DNA of 64,000 bases from positions 310,001-374,000 of the forward strand of contig NZ_JAVJQO010000002.1 in assembly GCF_040218225.1 (NCBI RefSeq). Reading direction: 5' to 3'. Under the pieces are notes generated by a model. The model saw nothing but the letters and a program-made list of their open reading frames with translations. It was not told where the DNA came from and searched no databases. A program made the position numbers and the translations under genes. The stretch is from Gracilimonas sp. (lineage in GTDB: Bacteria; Bacteroidota; Rhodothermia; Balneolales; Balneolaceae). Every line of letters starts with the position of its first letter. Within the stretch, counting starts at the first letter, position 1. Shown here piece after piece: positions 43,463-52,379 of the stretch.

Positions 43463-44926
43463 TTAGTTTCCGCCCCGGCTTTTTTTCTTTGAACTACTTG
43501 ATGAACCACGACTTCGGGTACCTGAAGATCGACTGGAAGATGAACTTCTTGTAACTTTTGCTCCTGAACTTTTCCTTGATGAACTGTTAGAGAAACTGCC
43601 TCTGTTCGTACTTCTGGAGCTACTGGTATTAATTCGGCTGCGTAAATTAAAATCAGAAGACGTTGTATTGAAAATGGAGCGGCTAAAAAAGTCTCGAAAT
43701 GCTGATCTTGATGAAGAAGATCTATTTAACCCACTAGTACGAACTTTACGAGCGGGAATAGTGTATGACCTGCCATTGTAGTCAGAAATATCGATGGTTC
43801 TAACTGAGGTGCTGCTTAGTGCGGAATCATTATTACCTCTGGATCTTGATTTGGTCCCACTGCTTCCATTGCTCTTACTACCCCGATCTTTACCTACGGA
43901 AGACCCGCTTCCTCTGCTTCGGCCATTATTGTTACTGGAACCAGAACGACTTTTACCAACTGAAGAACCTCTTGTGCGAGTTCCGCTGCTGCGCCCCACT
44001 GATGTACCCCGGTTGGTTGATGAGCCAGAACTTCTTACACGGACGCCTGAATTGATGCCTCTTGACCTTGTAAGTCCATTTCCTCTGGTATTATTAGTTA
44101 AACCTCTTCCTGATCTTGTCCTATAATCACCCGAATTACTTAACCCAGATCCACGGGGTCCTTTACGATATATATCAGCATTACGACTATATTTTTTTGA
44201 CTTGTGGTAATTATTATACACGATGATAGTACTTCCATAGTAAGAAGGGTATCCATACCAATCCCACATGCCGTAATAAGGGTGATAGCCTGGATATCTG
44301 TAAAAGCTGTGCCCGAAACCAAACCCTGCATATCCATACATTGGATAACCAAGTCTTGAATATCGTGAAGAACGAAAACCATTAAATGAATAAGGATAAT
44401 CGTTATAAGCTAACCATACATTGAAATAGGAATAACTTCCATAATTAAAACGATACCATGTACGGAATTGGTTTCTATGGATAATATTAGAGCTATACCA
44501 ATTATTATAAAACCAAGCACTATCCCAATAATCAGGTCTAAGGTCATCTGTTGCATCATGATATCCATCTCCATAGCCAATCCAATACATTTTCTCCGGA
44601 TTGGAATAATTAACACCCGTTGCAAAATGATCTTTATACCATTGCTCGGTTTCGTAGTCGATGTAGTAAATGCCATCTTCTTCGAGTGCTAATTCTTCAT
44701 CAAGGTATTCCTCTTCCTCATTTATATAATATGAAGTACCACTATTATCGATATCCGTTGATTTTCCTTCCTCAAATCCATCCCAGGAGTAGTAATCAGC
44801 GTATCGATCACCCTCTATTGGGAATTTATCAAACGTCTGAAATTGAGTGTAGCAACCTGTAAACAGGAAAGGCAAAAGGAATAGAAAAAACCGGTTTGTT
44901 GCTTTTTGAAATTTCATGATGGACAC
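43463..44926 (-). CDS. Lipoprotein with Tyr/Trp-rich middle and Ser/Arg/Gly-rich tail
   Basis: A 487-residue protein. A lipoprotein signal (FLLPFLFTGCYTQF) precedes an acidic region to about 100. A Tyr/Phe/Trp-rich region follows (about 110-240, with YPGYHPYYGMWDWYGYPSYY). The last 230 residues are made mostly of Ser, Arg, Gly, Asn and Thr (for instance RSSGTRTRGSSVGKSRSGSS), with an inserted ordered stretch around RTIDISDYNGRSYTIPARKV. The tail is strongly basic and probably disordered. No family is recognised. It may bind surface polysaccharide or nucleic acid (inference). Confidence 0.75.
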   Translation of the reverse strand: MSIMKFQKATNRFFLFLLPFLFTGCYTQFQTFDKFPIEGDRYADYYSWDGFEEGKSTDIDNSGTSYYINEEEEYLDEELALEEDGIYYIDYETEQWYKDHFATGVNYSNPEKMYWIGYGDGYHDATDDLRPDYWDSAWFYNNWYSSNIIHRNQFRTWYRFNYGSYSYFNVWLAYNDYPYSFNGFRSSRYSRLGYPMYGYAGFGFGHSFYRYPGYHPYYGMWDWYGYPSYYGSTIIVYNNYHKSKKYSRNADIYRKGPRGSGLSNSGDYRTRSGRGLTNNTRGNGLTRSRGINSGVRVRSSGSSTNRGTSVGRSSGTRTRGSSVGKSRSGSSNNNGRSRGSGSSVGKDRGSKSNGSSGTKSRSRGNNDSALSSTSVRTIDISDYNGRSYTIPARKVRTSGLNRSSSSRSAFRDFFSRSIFNTTSSDFNLRSRINTSSSRSTNRGSFSNSSSRKSSGAKVTRSSSSSRSSGTRSRGSSSSSKKKSRGGN

Positions 44927-45007
44927 CTTTTCAAGACTTCATTTTAATTTACATATCTAATATGGAACATTTTTTTCTAAAATTTTATCACATGATAATG
45001 TTAAAGG

Positions 45008-45640
45008 CTAGATTTCACCGCGCAGCGATTTGGCAATCACTTCTGCCTTTGAGTTAACATGGAGTTTTTTATAAATATTCCGGATATGTGCGCGAACTGT
45101 GTCTATAGATATATCAAAACGATCTGCGATCATTTTATAGCTGAGTCCATCTACCAAACCATTCACTATATCCTGCTCCCGGTTAGTGAGCATACTGTCT
45201 TCATTTTTCTTTGGGGCTTCTTCATTAAAATGAGAAATCACCTTTCGGGCTATCTGTGGCGACATTGGAGCACCACCCTTCAATAAGTTCTCTATTGATT
45301 CCTTGATATCTGGAAGTGAAGTGTGCTTAAGTAAATAACCAGAAGCACCGGCCTTCAAAGAATCAAATATTTTATGTGAATCGTGATAAACTGTAAGCAT
45401 AATAATTTCTATTTCCGGGTATTTCGACTTAATAATCTCCATCCCTTTTATCCCAGACATTCCGGGAAGCTGAATGTCCATCAGCATTACGTCCGGCTTT
45501 TGGTGCTCTTCAAGGTACTCCAGCATTTCCTCGACAGAGTCTACCGCTACCGGACACTGCATTTCCTTTTGCATATCCAGATAGCGCTGTATTAAATCCC
45601 TGATTTTCTTGTTGTCTTCCACAATTCCTACAACAGCCAT
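45008..45640 (-). CDS. LuxR/NarL-family response regulator
   Basis: A 210-residue protein with a receiver domain (VEDNKKIRDL near the start; phospho-Asp55 in MLMDIQLPG; Thr and Lys in MLTVY and GYLLKHTS) and a C-terminal LuxR helix-turn-helix (LTNREQDIVNGLVDGLSYKMIADRFDIS, split by the recognition turn, then TVRAHIRNIYKKL). It lies 16 bp after the propeller histidine kinase gene, which is its likely partner. Confidence 0.95.
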   Translation of the reverse strand: MAVVGIVEDNKKIRDLIQRYLDMQKEMQCPVAVDSVEEMLEYLEEHQKPDVMLMDIQLPGMSGIKGMEIIKSKYPEIEIIMLTVYHDSHKIFDSLKAGASGYLLKHTSLPDIKESIENLLKGGAPMSPQIARKVISHFNEEAPKKNEDSMLTNREQDIVNGLVDGLSYKMIADRFDISIDTVRAHIRNIYKKLHVNSKAEVIAKSLRGEI

Positions 45641-45656
45641 GATTCTACTCTAGTCC

Positions 45657-48536
45657 TTAGTTAGTATTTAATTTTCCCTCAACTTTAATTGAGAACCCAT
45701 CCTCCGTGTTAATAGTAATATCTGCGCCAATTCTTTTCGCTCGCATATCCATGTTACGCAAGCCATGTCCTGTTTTCTTGGTTCCTTTTCCTGAAGTTCC
45801 GTTATCGGCTATAATAAATTCAAAATAGCCGTTCCTGTTTTCCATCTCAATATTCACACGGTCTCCATTTGAATACTTGGCGATATTATTAACAGCCTCT
45901 TTAAAAATTAAATACACATTTTCTTTAACAGAAACAGGAAGTTTATTATCCATTTTGAGATTATCGAAATCATAATTCACTTCCATATTTTTCGACTCGA
46001 GTGTATGAAGTATGTAATCCTGCATACGGTCTGTTAAGTCTCCAAGGGTGTCATTTCGGGCATCTATCGACCAAACTATATCATCCAGACTAGATACAAT
46101 TTTCCGGCATTGCTTTCCTATTTGTTCAAGCGACTTTTTAAACTCGGTGTCAGCATCTCCTGCTTGCAAAAAATCAGACTGAAGGGCAATCTCTGTCAAA
46201 CTAGCTCCAACATCATCATGAAGGTCACTGGCAATGCGAACTCTCATTCTTTCTATATCTACCATTTTACGCGCCCGGTAGTAGTTATAAAAAAGAAATA
46301 TGATTCCGACTACAATTGCGAGAACAAGTATCCAGAACCACCATTGCATCCAAAAGGGAGCCGCAATTGTAAATTTAACTTTCTCGATATCAGGACTCCA
46401 TGCGCCGTTTATATTTCTGGCATGTACCTGAAACGTATATTCTCCCGGAGGCAAAGACGGATATTTTACTGAACGAGCAGAAGTTTGTTGCCAACCTGCA
46501 TCAATCCCATTTAATTTATATTCGTATAAAATTTGGTTGGGAGCAGTAAAATTGATGCCCGAATACTGAAATTCAATATTGTTTTCTTCATGAGATAGCA
46601 AGAAACGTTCATCAGGCTGATACTCTCTACCGGATACATTCACCCCAACAATATGTACCTTGGGCGGCACCTGATTTCCTTTATAAGTTCTTGGATTGAA
46701 CCGGCTGAGTCCTTCCACTGTACCAAACCATAAGTACCCTTCTTCATCCTCGTAAACTGCACCCAGATTTAACTCATCAGCAATAAGGCCTTGTTCTTTA
46801 TTAAGAACTTTAAATGCTTGTCTTTGATCATCTTGTCCTTCACCAAAATATATATCCGCATCAAACCTGACCACTCCGTTGGTTGTGCCAATCCAATACA
46901 ACCCATTCTCATTCTGGTGTATAAAGTAACAAACCCTGTCGGGAAGGCCTTCATCCTGAGTAATGCTCTGAAATTTTAATCCATCAAACCATGCAATACC
47001 ACCAAAAGTAGAAGCCCATATTCTGCCATTATCATCTTTAAGAAGGTTCATTACTGCATTATTAGGCAGGCCTTCCTGTATAGCAAAACTTTGAAACTCC
47101 CCTTCTTTAAAGCGAGTAATGCCACCATAAGTGGCAATCCAAATTGAACCATCATCTCCTTCAATGGAAATCAGGACGCGGTTGCTTGCCAAACCATCTT
47201 CTGTTGTAATTTGGTTGAATGTACCATCCTGGAATCTAATAATGCCATCATCATAAGTACTGATCCAATATGTTCCATCAGATGCTTCCATAATATTCCG
47301 AACCTTTGGGTAAGGAAATTCCTGGTCACTGAAAACCTTAACACGCGTACCTTCTATATACGCCAACCCTTCACCCATTCCTATCCACATTCTGCCTCTA
47401 GAATCTGTAAAGAGCGTGTATACCTGATTATCAGGCAGCTTACTATTAACTTCGTAATCATTGAAAGTACCATTTGCAAGAGCTGTAATTCCTCCTCCAT
47501 AGGTCGCTATCCAAAACCTTCCATATCCATCTTCTGAGAAAGATGTAACTAGTTTATTAGGCAAGCCCTGTTCTATATCGTAGTTGGCGAAATAATTTCC
47601 CAAAAATAAGTTTACACCTCCACCATATGAACCAAACCAAATATTCCCTTCCAGATCCAACAAAGATGAGTATATCATTTCAGTTGAGAGTCCCGACTCT
47701 ACTGTATAGTTCTGAAATTGATTTCCATCGTAGTAACTAGCTCCTTCCTCAGTCCCAACCCAAACATCTCCATCATCGGTAATCGTCAATGTTTGAACGA
47801 GATTATTTACTAAGCCATCTTTGGTTTCTAAAAGTGTAAAGTTATCTCCATCATACTTTATAAGTCCCCCTCGTGTACCAATCCAAACATTATTATCTCC
47901 ATCTACTTTAAGGTCACGTATGCGCTGATTTGGCAATCCTTCTTCTTCAGTAATATTAACAAAATTACCATCTCTCAAAATAGTGACACCCTCTCGGGTC
48001 GCAAACCAAAGTTCCCCATTACCTCGCTCTGCTATCGCACGGACACGATTGTCTACCAAACCATTAGAAGTAGAATACTGGGTTAGTAACTCTCCCTCTG
48101 AATATTGCCAAACACCATTTCCATCTGTTCCAAACCAAAAATCACCCAGATTGTCTTCATAAATGCTTATGACCGTCATATTTTGCAGAGAAGAGAGTAC
48201 GGGAACTGAATGGATACTATCGGCCTCCCAAAAATTTACGCCAGCTTCAGAACCAATCCAAATCTTGCCCCCACTATCCTTGAACAAAGATCGAATACGA
48301 CTGCTATTGAGTCCATGCTCTTCGAAATAATTTTGAAACCGAATACCGTCAAAACGGTTTAGCCCATATCCGGTTGCAAGCCATATGTAGCCCTCGTCAT
48401 CCTGAGTTAAATCGTAGACTACCGATTCGCTTAGTCCTTCTTCTATAGAAAAAGTTCGGAATGGGTAGCGTTGCGCTTCCAGAAATTGGGTTAAGCCAAT
48501 GCTTATATAAAATATGAGAAGTAATCTTTTCATCAC
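45657..48536 (-). CDS. Sensor histidine kinase with two-component-regulator propeller
   Basis: A 959-residue kinase. A signal peptide is followed by about 14 propeller repeats (residues about 30-610) of the Reg_prop form, roughly GLPNNxVxxxxxDxxGxIWxGT. A Y_Y_Y domain (about 655-715, with YEYKLNGIDAGWQ) leads to one membrane helix (about 722-745). The kinase part is the HisKA_3 type: SDLHDDVGASLTEIALQSDF with the phospho-His, LIFKEAVNNIAKYSN, and GHGLRNMDMRAKRIGA. Unlike Bacteroides hybrid two-component proteins, the regulator is a separate adjacent gene. It likely senses a glycan or surface signal (inference). Confidence 0.94.
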   Translation of the reverse strand: MMKRLLLIFYISIGLTQFLEAQRYPFRTFSIEEGLSESVVYDLTQDDEGYIWLATGYGLNRFDGIRFQNYFEEHGLNSSRIRSLFKDSGGKIWIGSEAGVNFWEADSIHSVPVLSSLQNMTVISIYEDNLGDFWFGTDGNGVWQYSEGELLTQYSTSNGLVDNRVRAIAERGNGELWFATREGVTILRDGNFVNITEEEGLPNQRIRDLKVDGDNNVWIGTRGGLIKYDGDNFTLLETKDGLVNNLVQTLTITDDGDVWVGTEEGASYYDGNQFQNYTVESGLSTEMIYSSLLDLEGNIWFGSYGGGVNLFLGNYFANYDIEQGLPNKLVTSFSEDGYGRFWIATYGGGITALANGTFNDYEVNSKLPDNQVYTLFTDSRGRMWIGMGEGLAYIEGTRVKVFSDQEFPYPKVRNIMEASDGTYWISTYDDGIIRFQDGTFNQITTEDGLASNRVLISIEGDDGSIWIATYGGITRFKEGEFQSFAIQEGLPNNAVMNLLKDDNGRIWASTFGGIAWFDGLKFQSITQDEGLPDRVCYFIHQNENGLYWIGTTNGVVRFDADIYFGEGQDDQRQAFKVLNKEQGLIADELNLGAVYEDEEGYLWFGTVEGLSRFNPRTYKGNQVPPKVHIVGVNVSGREYQPDERFLLSHEENNIEFQYSGINFTAPNQILYEYKLNGIDAGWQQTSARSVKYPSLPPGEYTFQVHARNINGAWSPDIEKVKFTIAAPFWMQWWFWILVLAIVVGIIFLFYNYYRARKMVDIERMRVRIASDLHDDVGASLTEIALQSDFLQAGDADTEFKKSLEQIGKQCRKIVSSLDDIVWSIDARNDTLGDLTDRMQDYILHTLESKNMEVNYDFDNLKMDNKLPVSVKENVYLIFKEAVNNIAKYSNGDRVNIEMENRNGYFEFIIADNGTSGKGTKKTGHGLRNMDMRAKRIGADITINTEDGFSIKVEGKLNTN

Positions 48537-48589
48537 TTTAAATGTAACGCAAACAAGTGGAGATTAGTAGGACAGAAATCCTCTGATAT

Positions 48590-48626
48590 AAAAAAAGTCC
48601 CACACATTAATAATGTATGGGACTTA
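48590..48626 (-). terminator. Terminator of rpoD
   Basis: AAGTCCCACACATT and AATGTATGGGACTT pair with one mismatch. On the minus strand the stem is followed by eight T. It separates rpoD from the propeller kinase gene. Confidence 0.88.
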
Positions 48627-48653
48627 TATCTCACGAATAAAACTACCCGAATA

Positions 48654-49508
48654 TTATCCGAGATAGGCTCTCAAGGCAGCACTTCGGTTATGATGTCGTA
48701 GCTTACGGAGTGCTTTTTCTTTAATCTGTCGTACTCGCTCACGAGTAAGGTCAAATCTTTCTCCAATTTCTTCCAGCGTAAGTGAATGTTCCCGGCCTAT
48801 TCCAAAATATAGACGAATAACTTCAGCTTCACGGGTTGTAAGTTTTGATAGTGCGCGTTCAATTTCCACTTTCAGAGATTCTCCCATCAAATCAAAATCG
48901 GGATTTGGAATCTCTTCATTTTCCAGAACGTCTAACAGGCGGTTGTCTTCGCCCTGTGCAAATGGTGCATCCATCGATAAGTGACGACCGGAAATTTTCA
49001 AAGTATCAGCTACTTCCCCAACGCTCATCTCAAGGCTTTCAGCAAGCTCATGGGCTGAGGGAACACGCTCATATTCCTGCTCTAATTTAGAGAGCTCTTT
49101 ACCAATTTTGTTGAGAGCCCCAACACGGTTTAATGGAAGGCGAACAATACGTGATTGCTCAGCCAGTGCCTGTAAAATAGACTGACGAATCCACCAAACA
49201 GCATATGAAATGAACTTGAATCCACGGGTCTCATCAAAACGTTTTGCTGCTTTGATCAAACCGAGGTTTCCTTCGTTAATCAAATCACCCAGAGAAAGCC
49301 CCTGGTTCTGATATTGTTTAGCAACAGAAACCACAAATCGAAGGTTAGCTTTGGTAAGATCTTCGAGTGCTCTCTGACTTCCTTTTTGAATTTCTTTGGC
49401 TAGCCGGACTTCGTCATCCGGGGTAATAAGTTTCTCTTTTCCAATTTCGTGCAGATACCGATCTAATGACTCTGACTCACGGGTAGAGATTCCAGAACTT
49501 TTTGCCAC
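48654..49508 (-). CDS. rpoD: Primary RNA polymerase sigma factor (short RpoD/SigA)
   Basis: A 284-residue sigma-70 that lacks region 1.1, as is usual for the primary sigma of Bacteroidota and relatives. Region 1.2 is [25 protein letters not shown], region 2 has [20 protein letters not shown] and [19 protein letters not shown] (core binding and -10 melting), region 3 is [14 protein letters not shown], and region 4 ends [29 protein letters not shown]. It directs transcription of housekeeping genes. Confidence 0.95.
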   Translation of the reverse strand: MAKSSGISTRESESLDRYLHEIGKEKLITPDDEVRLAKEIQKGSQRALEDLTKANLRFVVSVAKQYQNQGLSLGDLINEGNLGLIKAAKRFDETRGFKFISYAVWWIRQSILQALAEQSRIVRLPLNRVGALNKIGKELSKLEQEYERVPSAHELAESLEMSVGEVADTLKISGRHLSMDAPFAQGEDNRLLDVLENEEIPNPDFDLMGESLKVEIERALSKLTTREAEVIRLYFGIGREHSLTLEEIGERFDLTRERVRQIKEKALRKLRHHNRSAALRAYLG

Positions 49509-49688
49509 TGTAAATACCGTTTAATGAATGTTTGCGTACGCTAATGCGCAGATGATATTATGAATAAGCTTTGTGTAATCACGCGTGAAAAGCTTAAATA
49601 TTGCGTCTGCGACTTAATGAATTTTACAATTGACTAATATACGAAATTCTTGCTGAATATTAAATTTGAGCAACAGGATTATCAACCT

Positions 49689-50861
49689 CTAATTATTAGA
49701 TAGAAACGATTTGCCCGGGAAGTCATTCTCAACCCTAAAAAACTCCGCTACACTGCAGGCAATATTGGAGAAAGCAGCTCCGGTTCCGAGGTTTTCCTTC
49801 TTTGCTCTCCCTTTTGGAAAAACAAGCAACGGCACAAATTCCCGGGAATGGTCGGTACTATCTGAACATGGATCATTTCCATGATCACCGGTAATAATGA
49901 GCAAATCTCCTTCTCTTATTTTTGAAACGATGGCAGGAATGGCGCGGTCAAATTCTTCCAGACTTCCAGCATATCCTTCGGGATCTAAACGATGGCCGAA
50001 AAGCTGATCGGTATCAATCAAATTCACAAACACAAAGCAGTTATCCATTTGAGCCGACATCAAGCTCAATAGCTGGGAAATACCCTCCGCATTGCTTTTA
50101 GTCGGACGGTATTGGGTAAATCCTTTTCCGGCAAATAAATCAGCGACTTTGCCAATCGAATAAGTTTTTATGCCAGAATCATACAATTTTTGTACCAGGT
50201 TATTCTCTGGTGGAACGGATGAGTAATCATGGCGTTTATCTGAAATTCGTTCAAAATTCCCAGGCTTTCCGGTGAATGGGCGGGCAATGACCCGCCCTAC
50301 TTCGTGCTCCCCGATGCAAACTTCATTGCGCGCAAAATCACACCATTCATACAATTTCTTTACCGGCACAACATCTTCATGGCAAGCAACCTGGAATACG
50401 CTGTCGGCTGAAGTATAAACAATAGGGTGACCGGTTTTAAGGTGCTCTTCGCCATAATCCCGAATGACATCTGTCCCTGAATAGGGTTTATTGCAAAGTG
50501 CTTTCTCTACTCCAATTCCCTTGCAAAAGTCGTCGATAACAGTTTGTGGAAATCCATTCGGATAAGTTGGAAAAGGGTTTTCAAGCTGAATACCAGCTAT
50601 CTCCCAATGACCTGTGGTTGAATCTTTACCGGCAGAAACTTCTCTTAGCTTTCCAAAGGCTGCAAGCGGGCTTTTATTTTCAGGAACCGAAGCCAGAGGA
50701 ATGATATTTCCAATGCCCATTTTTTGAAGATTAGGTAGCTTAACCCCTGTTTTTTCTGACACATGACCCAGTGTATTCATCTCAGCATCACCGTATTGAC
50801 CGGCATCTTCCTGCGCCCCCACTCCGAGTCCATCTACAACAATGATATAGGCATTTCCCAT
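49689..50861 (-). CDS. deoB: Phosphopentomutase
   Basis: A 390-residue metalloenzyme of the alkaline phosphatase superfamily that interconverts ribose-1-phosphate and ribose-5-phosphate (and the deoxy forms). Motifs: VVDGLGVGAQEDAGQYGD with the first metal Asp, the NTLGHVSE and SGKDSTTGHWEIAG segments (phosphorylated Thr), VNLIDTDQLFGHRLDPEGY and GDHGNDPCSDSTDHSREFVPLL with metal ligands. Its ATG overlaps the preceding stop as TAATG, so it is translated with the GAF-domain gene. Confidence 0.97.
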   Translation of the reverse strand: MGNAYIIVVDGLGVGAQEDAGQYGDAEMNTLGHVSEKTGVKLPNLQKMGIGNIIPLASVPENKSPLAAFGKLREVSAGKDSTTGHWEIAGIQLENPFPTYPNGFPQTVIDDFCKGIGVEKALCNKPYSGTDVIRDYGEEHLKTGHPIVYTSADSVFQVACHEDVVPVKKLYEWCDFARNEVCIGEHEVGRVIARPFTGKPGNFERISDKRHDYSSVPPENNLVQKLYDSGIKTYSIGKVADLFAGKGFTQYRPTKSNAEGISQLLSLMSAQMDNCFVFVNLIDTDQLFGHRLDPEGYAGSLEEFDRAIPAIVSKIREGDLLIITGDHGNDPCSDSTDHSREFVPLLVFPKGRAKKENLGTGAAFSNIACSVAEFFRVENDFPGKSFLSNN

Positions 50862-52324
50862 TATGCTTCCACCAACTCTGCTTCCTTGTCATTCATGACT
50901 TTTGACAATGCTTTCTTCGCTTTTTCCATAACCTGATAAGCGTTTGCTGATTGTTCGGTAAGCTTGGTATATCCAACCTTGAACTGAGGGCGCATGGTCC
51001 CTCCAATAGAAAGATTCATGCCTGCTTCCAGCTTTGATTTCATCTTTTCCATCCAGAAAGAAACGGCTTCCTCATCATCACTTTGAATCAAAATCGCGTA
51101 TACATAATCAGAGTTGTAACCTACAAATCCAGGAATTCCATATCGGGATGGATTTAAAACGGATACAAAATCGGTTTGAATTTTTTGCAGATCTTCCAGC
51201 CTGAATTTTGTTCGGAGTGCGGATACATCATCCGGAGCCACCAGCCCCAACCAAGTATTTTCTGATGTGCCTTTTTTCAGTTTTTCCAACTCATTATTAA
51301 GAGCAATCTCCCATAACTCAGGAGTAAAAGCACCAAAATTCTGGGTTAAAATTTCCTGAACCATCCCTGACTTCTTGACTGAAGACTGCACGCTCAAAGC
51401 AGCAACCCGAACTAAATTTGAGAGTTTATGCTTTGTCGATTCCTTAAACGTAAGTGGATCGTTATCATAACAAACCACAACACCTTGTCTGCGGTCATGG
51501 ATCATTACAGGGATGGCGTAAGTAGCTCCTTCGGTTCTTTTTTCAGACGAAGTAATACGTCTTGGGTTATTATTGAAATGCATCGTGAAAATAGGCTCCC
51601 CTTTTTCAAGTGCTTCGTAGGCTACGCTTTTTTCTTCCAGCTGAAGTCCCAGTTTTGGGGGATTCTTGGAGTTTTGAGTTCTTAGAATCACATTCCATGA
51701 TTCCATACCGGGAGCCAAAAGCACAGCCCCTCCATTAGAGAGGTTTTTCTGCATCTCTTCCATCATTTTTGCAAAAATTTCTACACGGTGACCTCTATAA
51801 TCCAGCTTATTCAGAGATTCCTCGTAATCTTCCCACTCCTGTTGATGTTCATGCAAGTCGACTACTTCGAGGTAAGTATCAAGCACATTCACCAAGGCAT
51901 TATTATATGCCATAATGCGGTCCTGAATAGCTTCCTGATCCAGTTCTTGCTCACTTTCAAGCACGGTAAGCGCAACTGTTTCTCCTTTATTTATAAAAGG
52001 AACAATCAAAATGTGTTTAGCCTGCACAAAATCGAAATAATGAATCAGTTTGGCTTTCTCGATATCCTCTCCCACCACTAACTGAATAATCTCGTCGGTA
52101 TCCTTAAACTTATTCAGGAAATGGTTTTCAAATGCTACCCGATCCTGAAACATTACATTGGGAAGCCCGGTACTGTTGGTTTCCCACACAAATTGTTTAC
52201 GAGCCCGGTTCACCCAGCACAAATAAGAGAGTTGTACTTTTGTTGAAGTTCGAAGTAAATGCACTAAATCCTGAAGGATCTGCTTGTATTCCCGTAAGGC
52301 TTTTTCTTGTCGGTCTAAAGACAT
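50861..52324 (-). CDS. GAF-type regulatory protein with degenerate GGDEF-like C-terminus
   Basis: A 487-residue cytoplasmic protein without a signal. Two GAF-like regions are suggested (about 20-150; about 170-310, with ATYAIPVMIHDRRQGVVVCYD). The C-terminal 150 residues end in FKVGYTKLTEQSANAYQVMEKAKKAL with the spacing of the end of GGDEF domains, but the GGDEF active-site motif itself is missing, so it should not make c-di-GMP. It is translationally coupled to deoB. The function is unknown and the domain assignment is by eye. Confidence 0.65.
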   Translation of the reverse strand: MSLDRQEKALREYKQILQDLVHLLRTSTKVQLSYLCWVNRARKQFVWETNSTGLPNVMFQDRVAFENHFLNKFKDTDEIIQLVVGEDIEKAKLIHYFDFVQAKHILIVPFINKGETVALTVLESEQELDQEAIQDRIMAYNNALVNVLDTYLEVVDLHEHQQEWEDYEESLNKLDYRGHRVEIFAKMMEEMQKNLSNGGAVLLAPGMESWNVILRTQNSKNPPKLGLQLEEKSVAYEALEKGEPIFTMHFNNNPRRITSSEKRTEGATYAIPVMIHDRRQGVVVCYDNDPLTFKESTKHKLSNLVRVAALSVQSSVKKSGMVQEILTQNFGAFTPELWEIALNNELEKLKKGTSENTWLGLVAPDDVSALRTKFRLEDLQKIQTDFVSVLNPSRYGIPGFVGYNSDYVYAILIQSDDEEAVSFWMEKMKSKLEAGMNLSIGGTMRPQFKVGYTKLTEQSANAYQVMEKAKKALSKVMNDKEAELVEA

Positions 52325-52379
52325 TCTTGATATTTTAAAAGTGTATTAAGCTATTGGAGTGTATGAAATTTCGGGGAAT

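Noticed and set aside
43794-44126. 110-codon Leu/Pro-rich frame antisense to the SR-rich lipoprotein tail
   Set aside because: It is the mirror of a low-complexity Ser/Arg/Gly codon run; no start signal or family.
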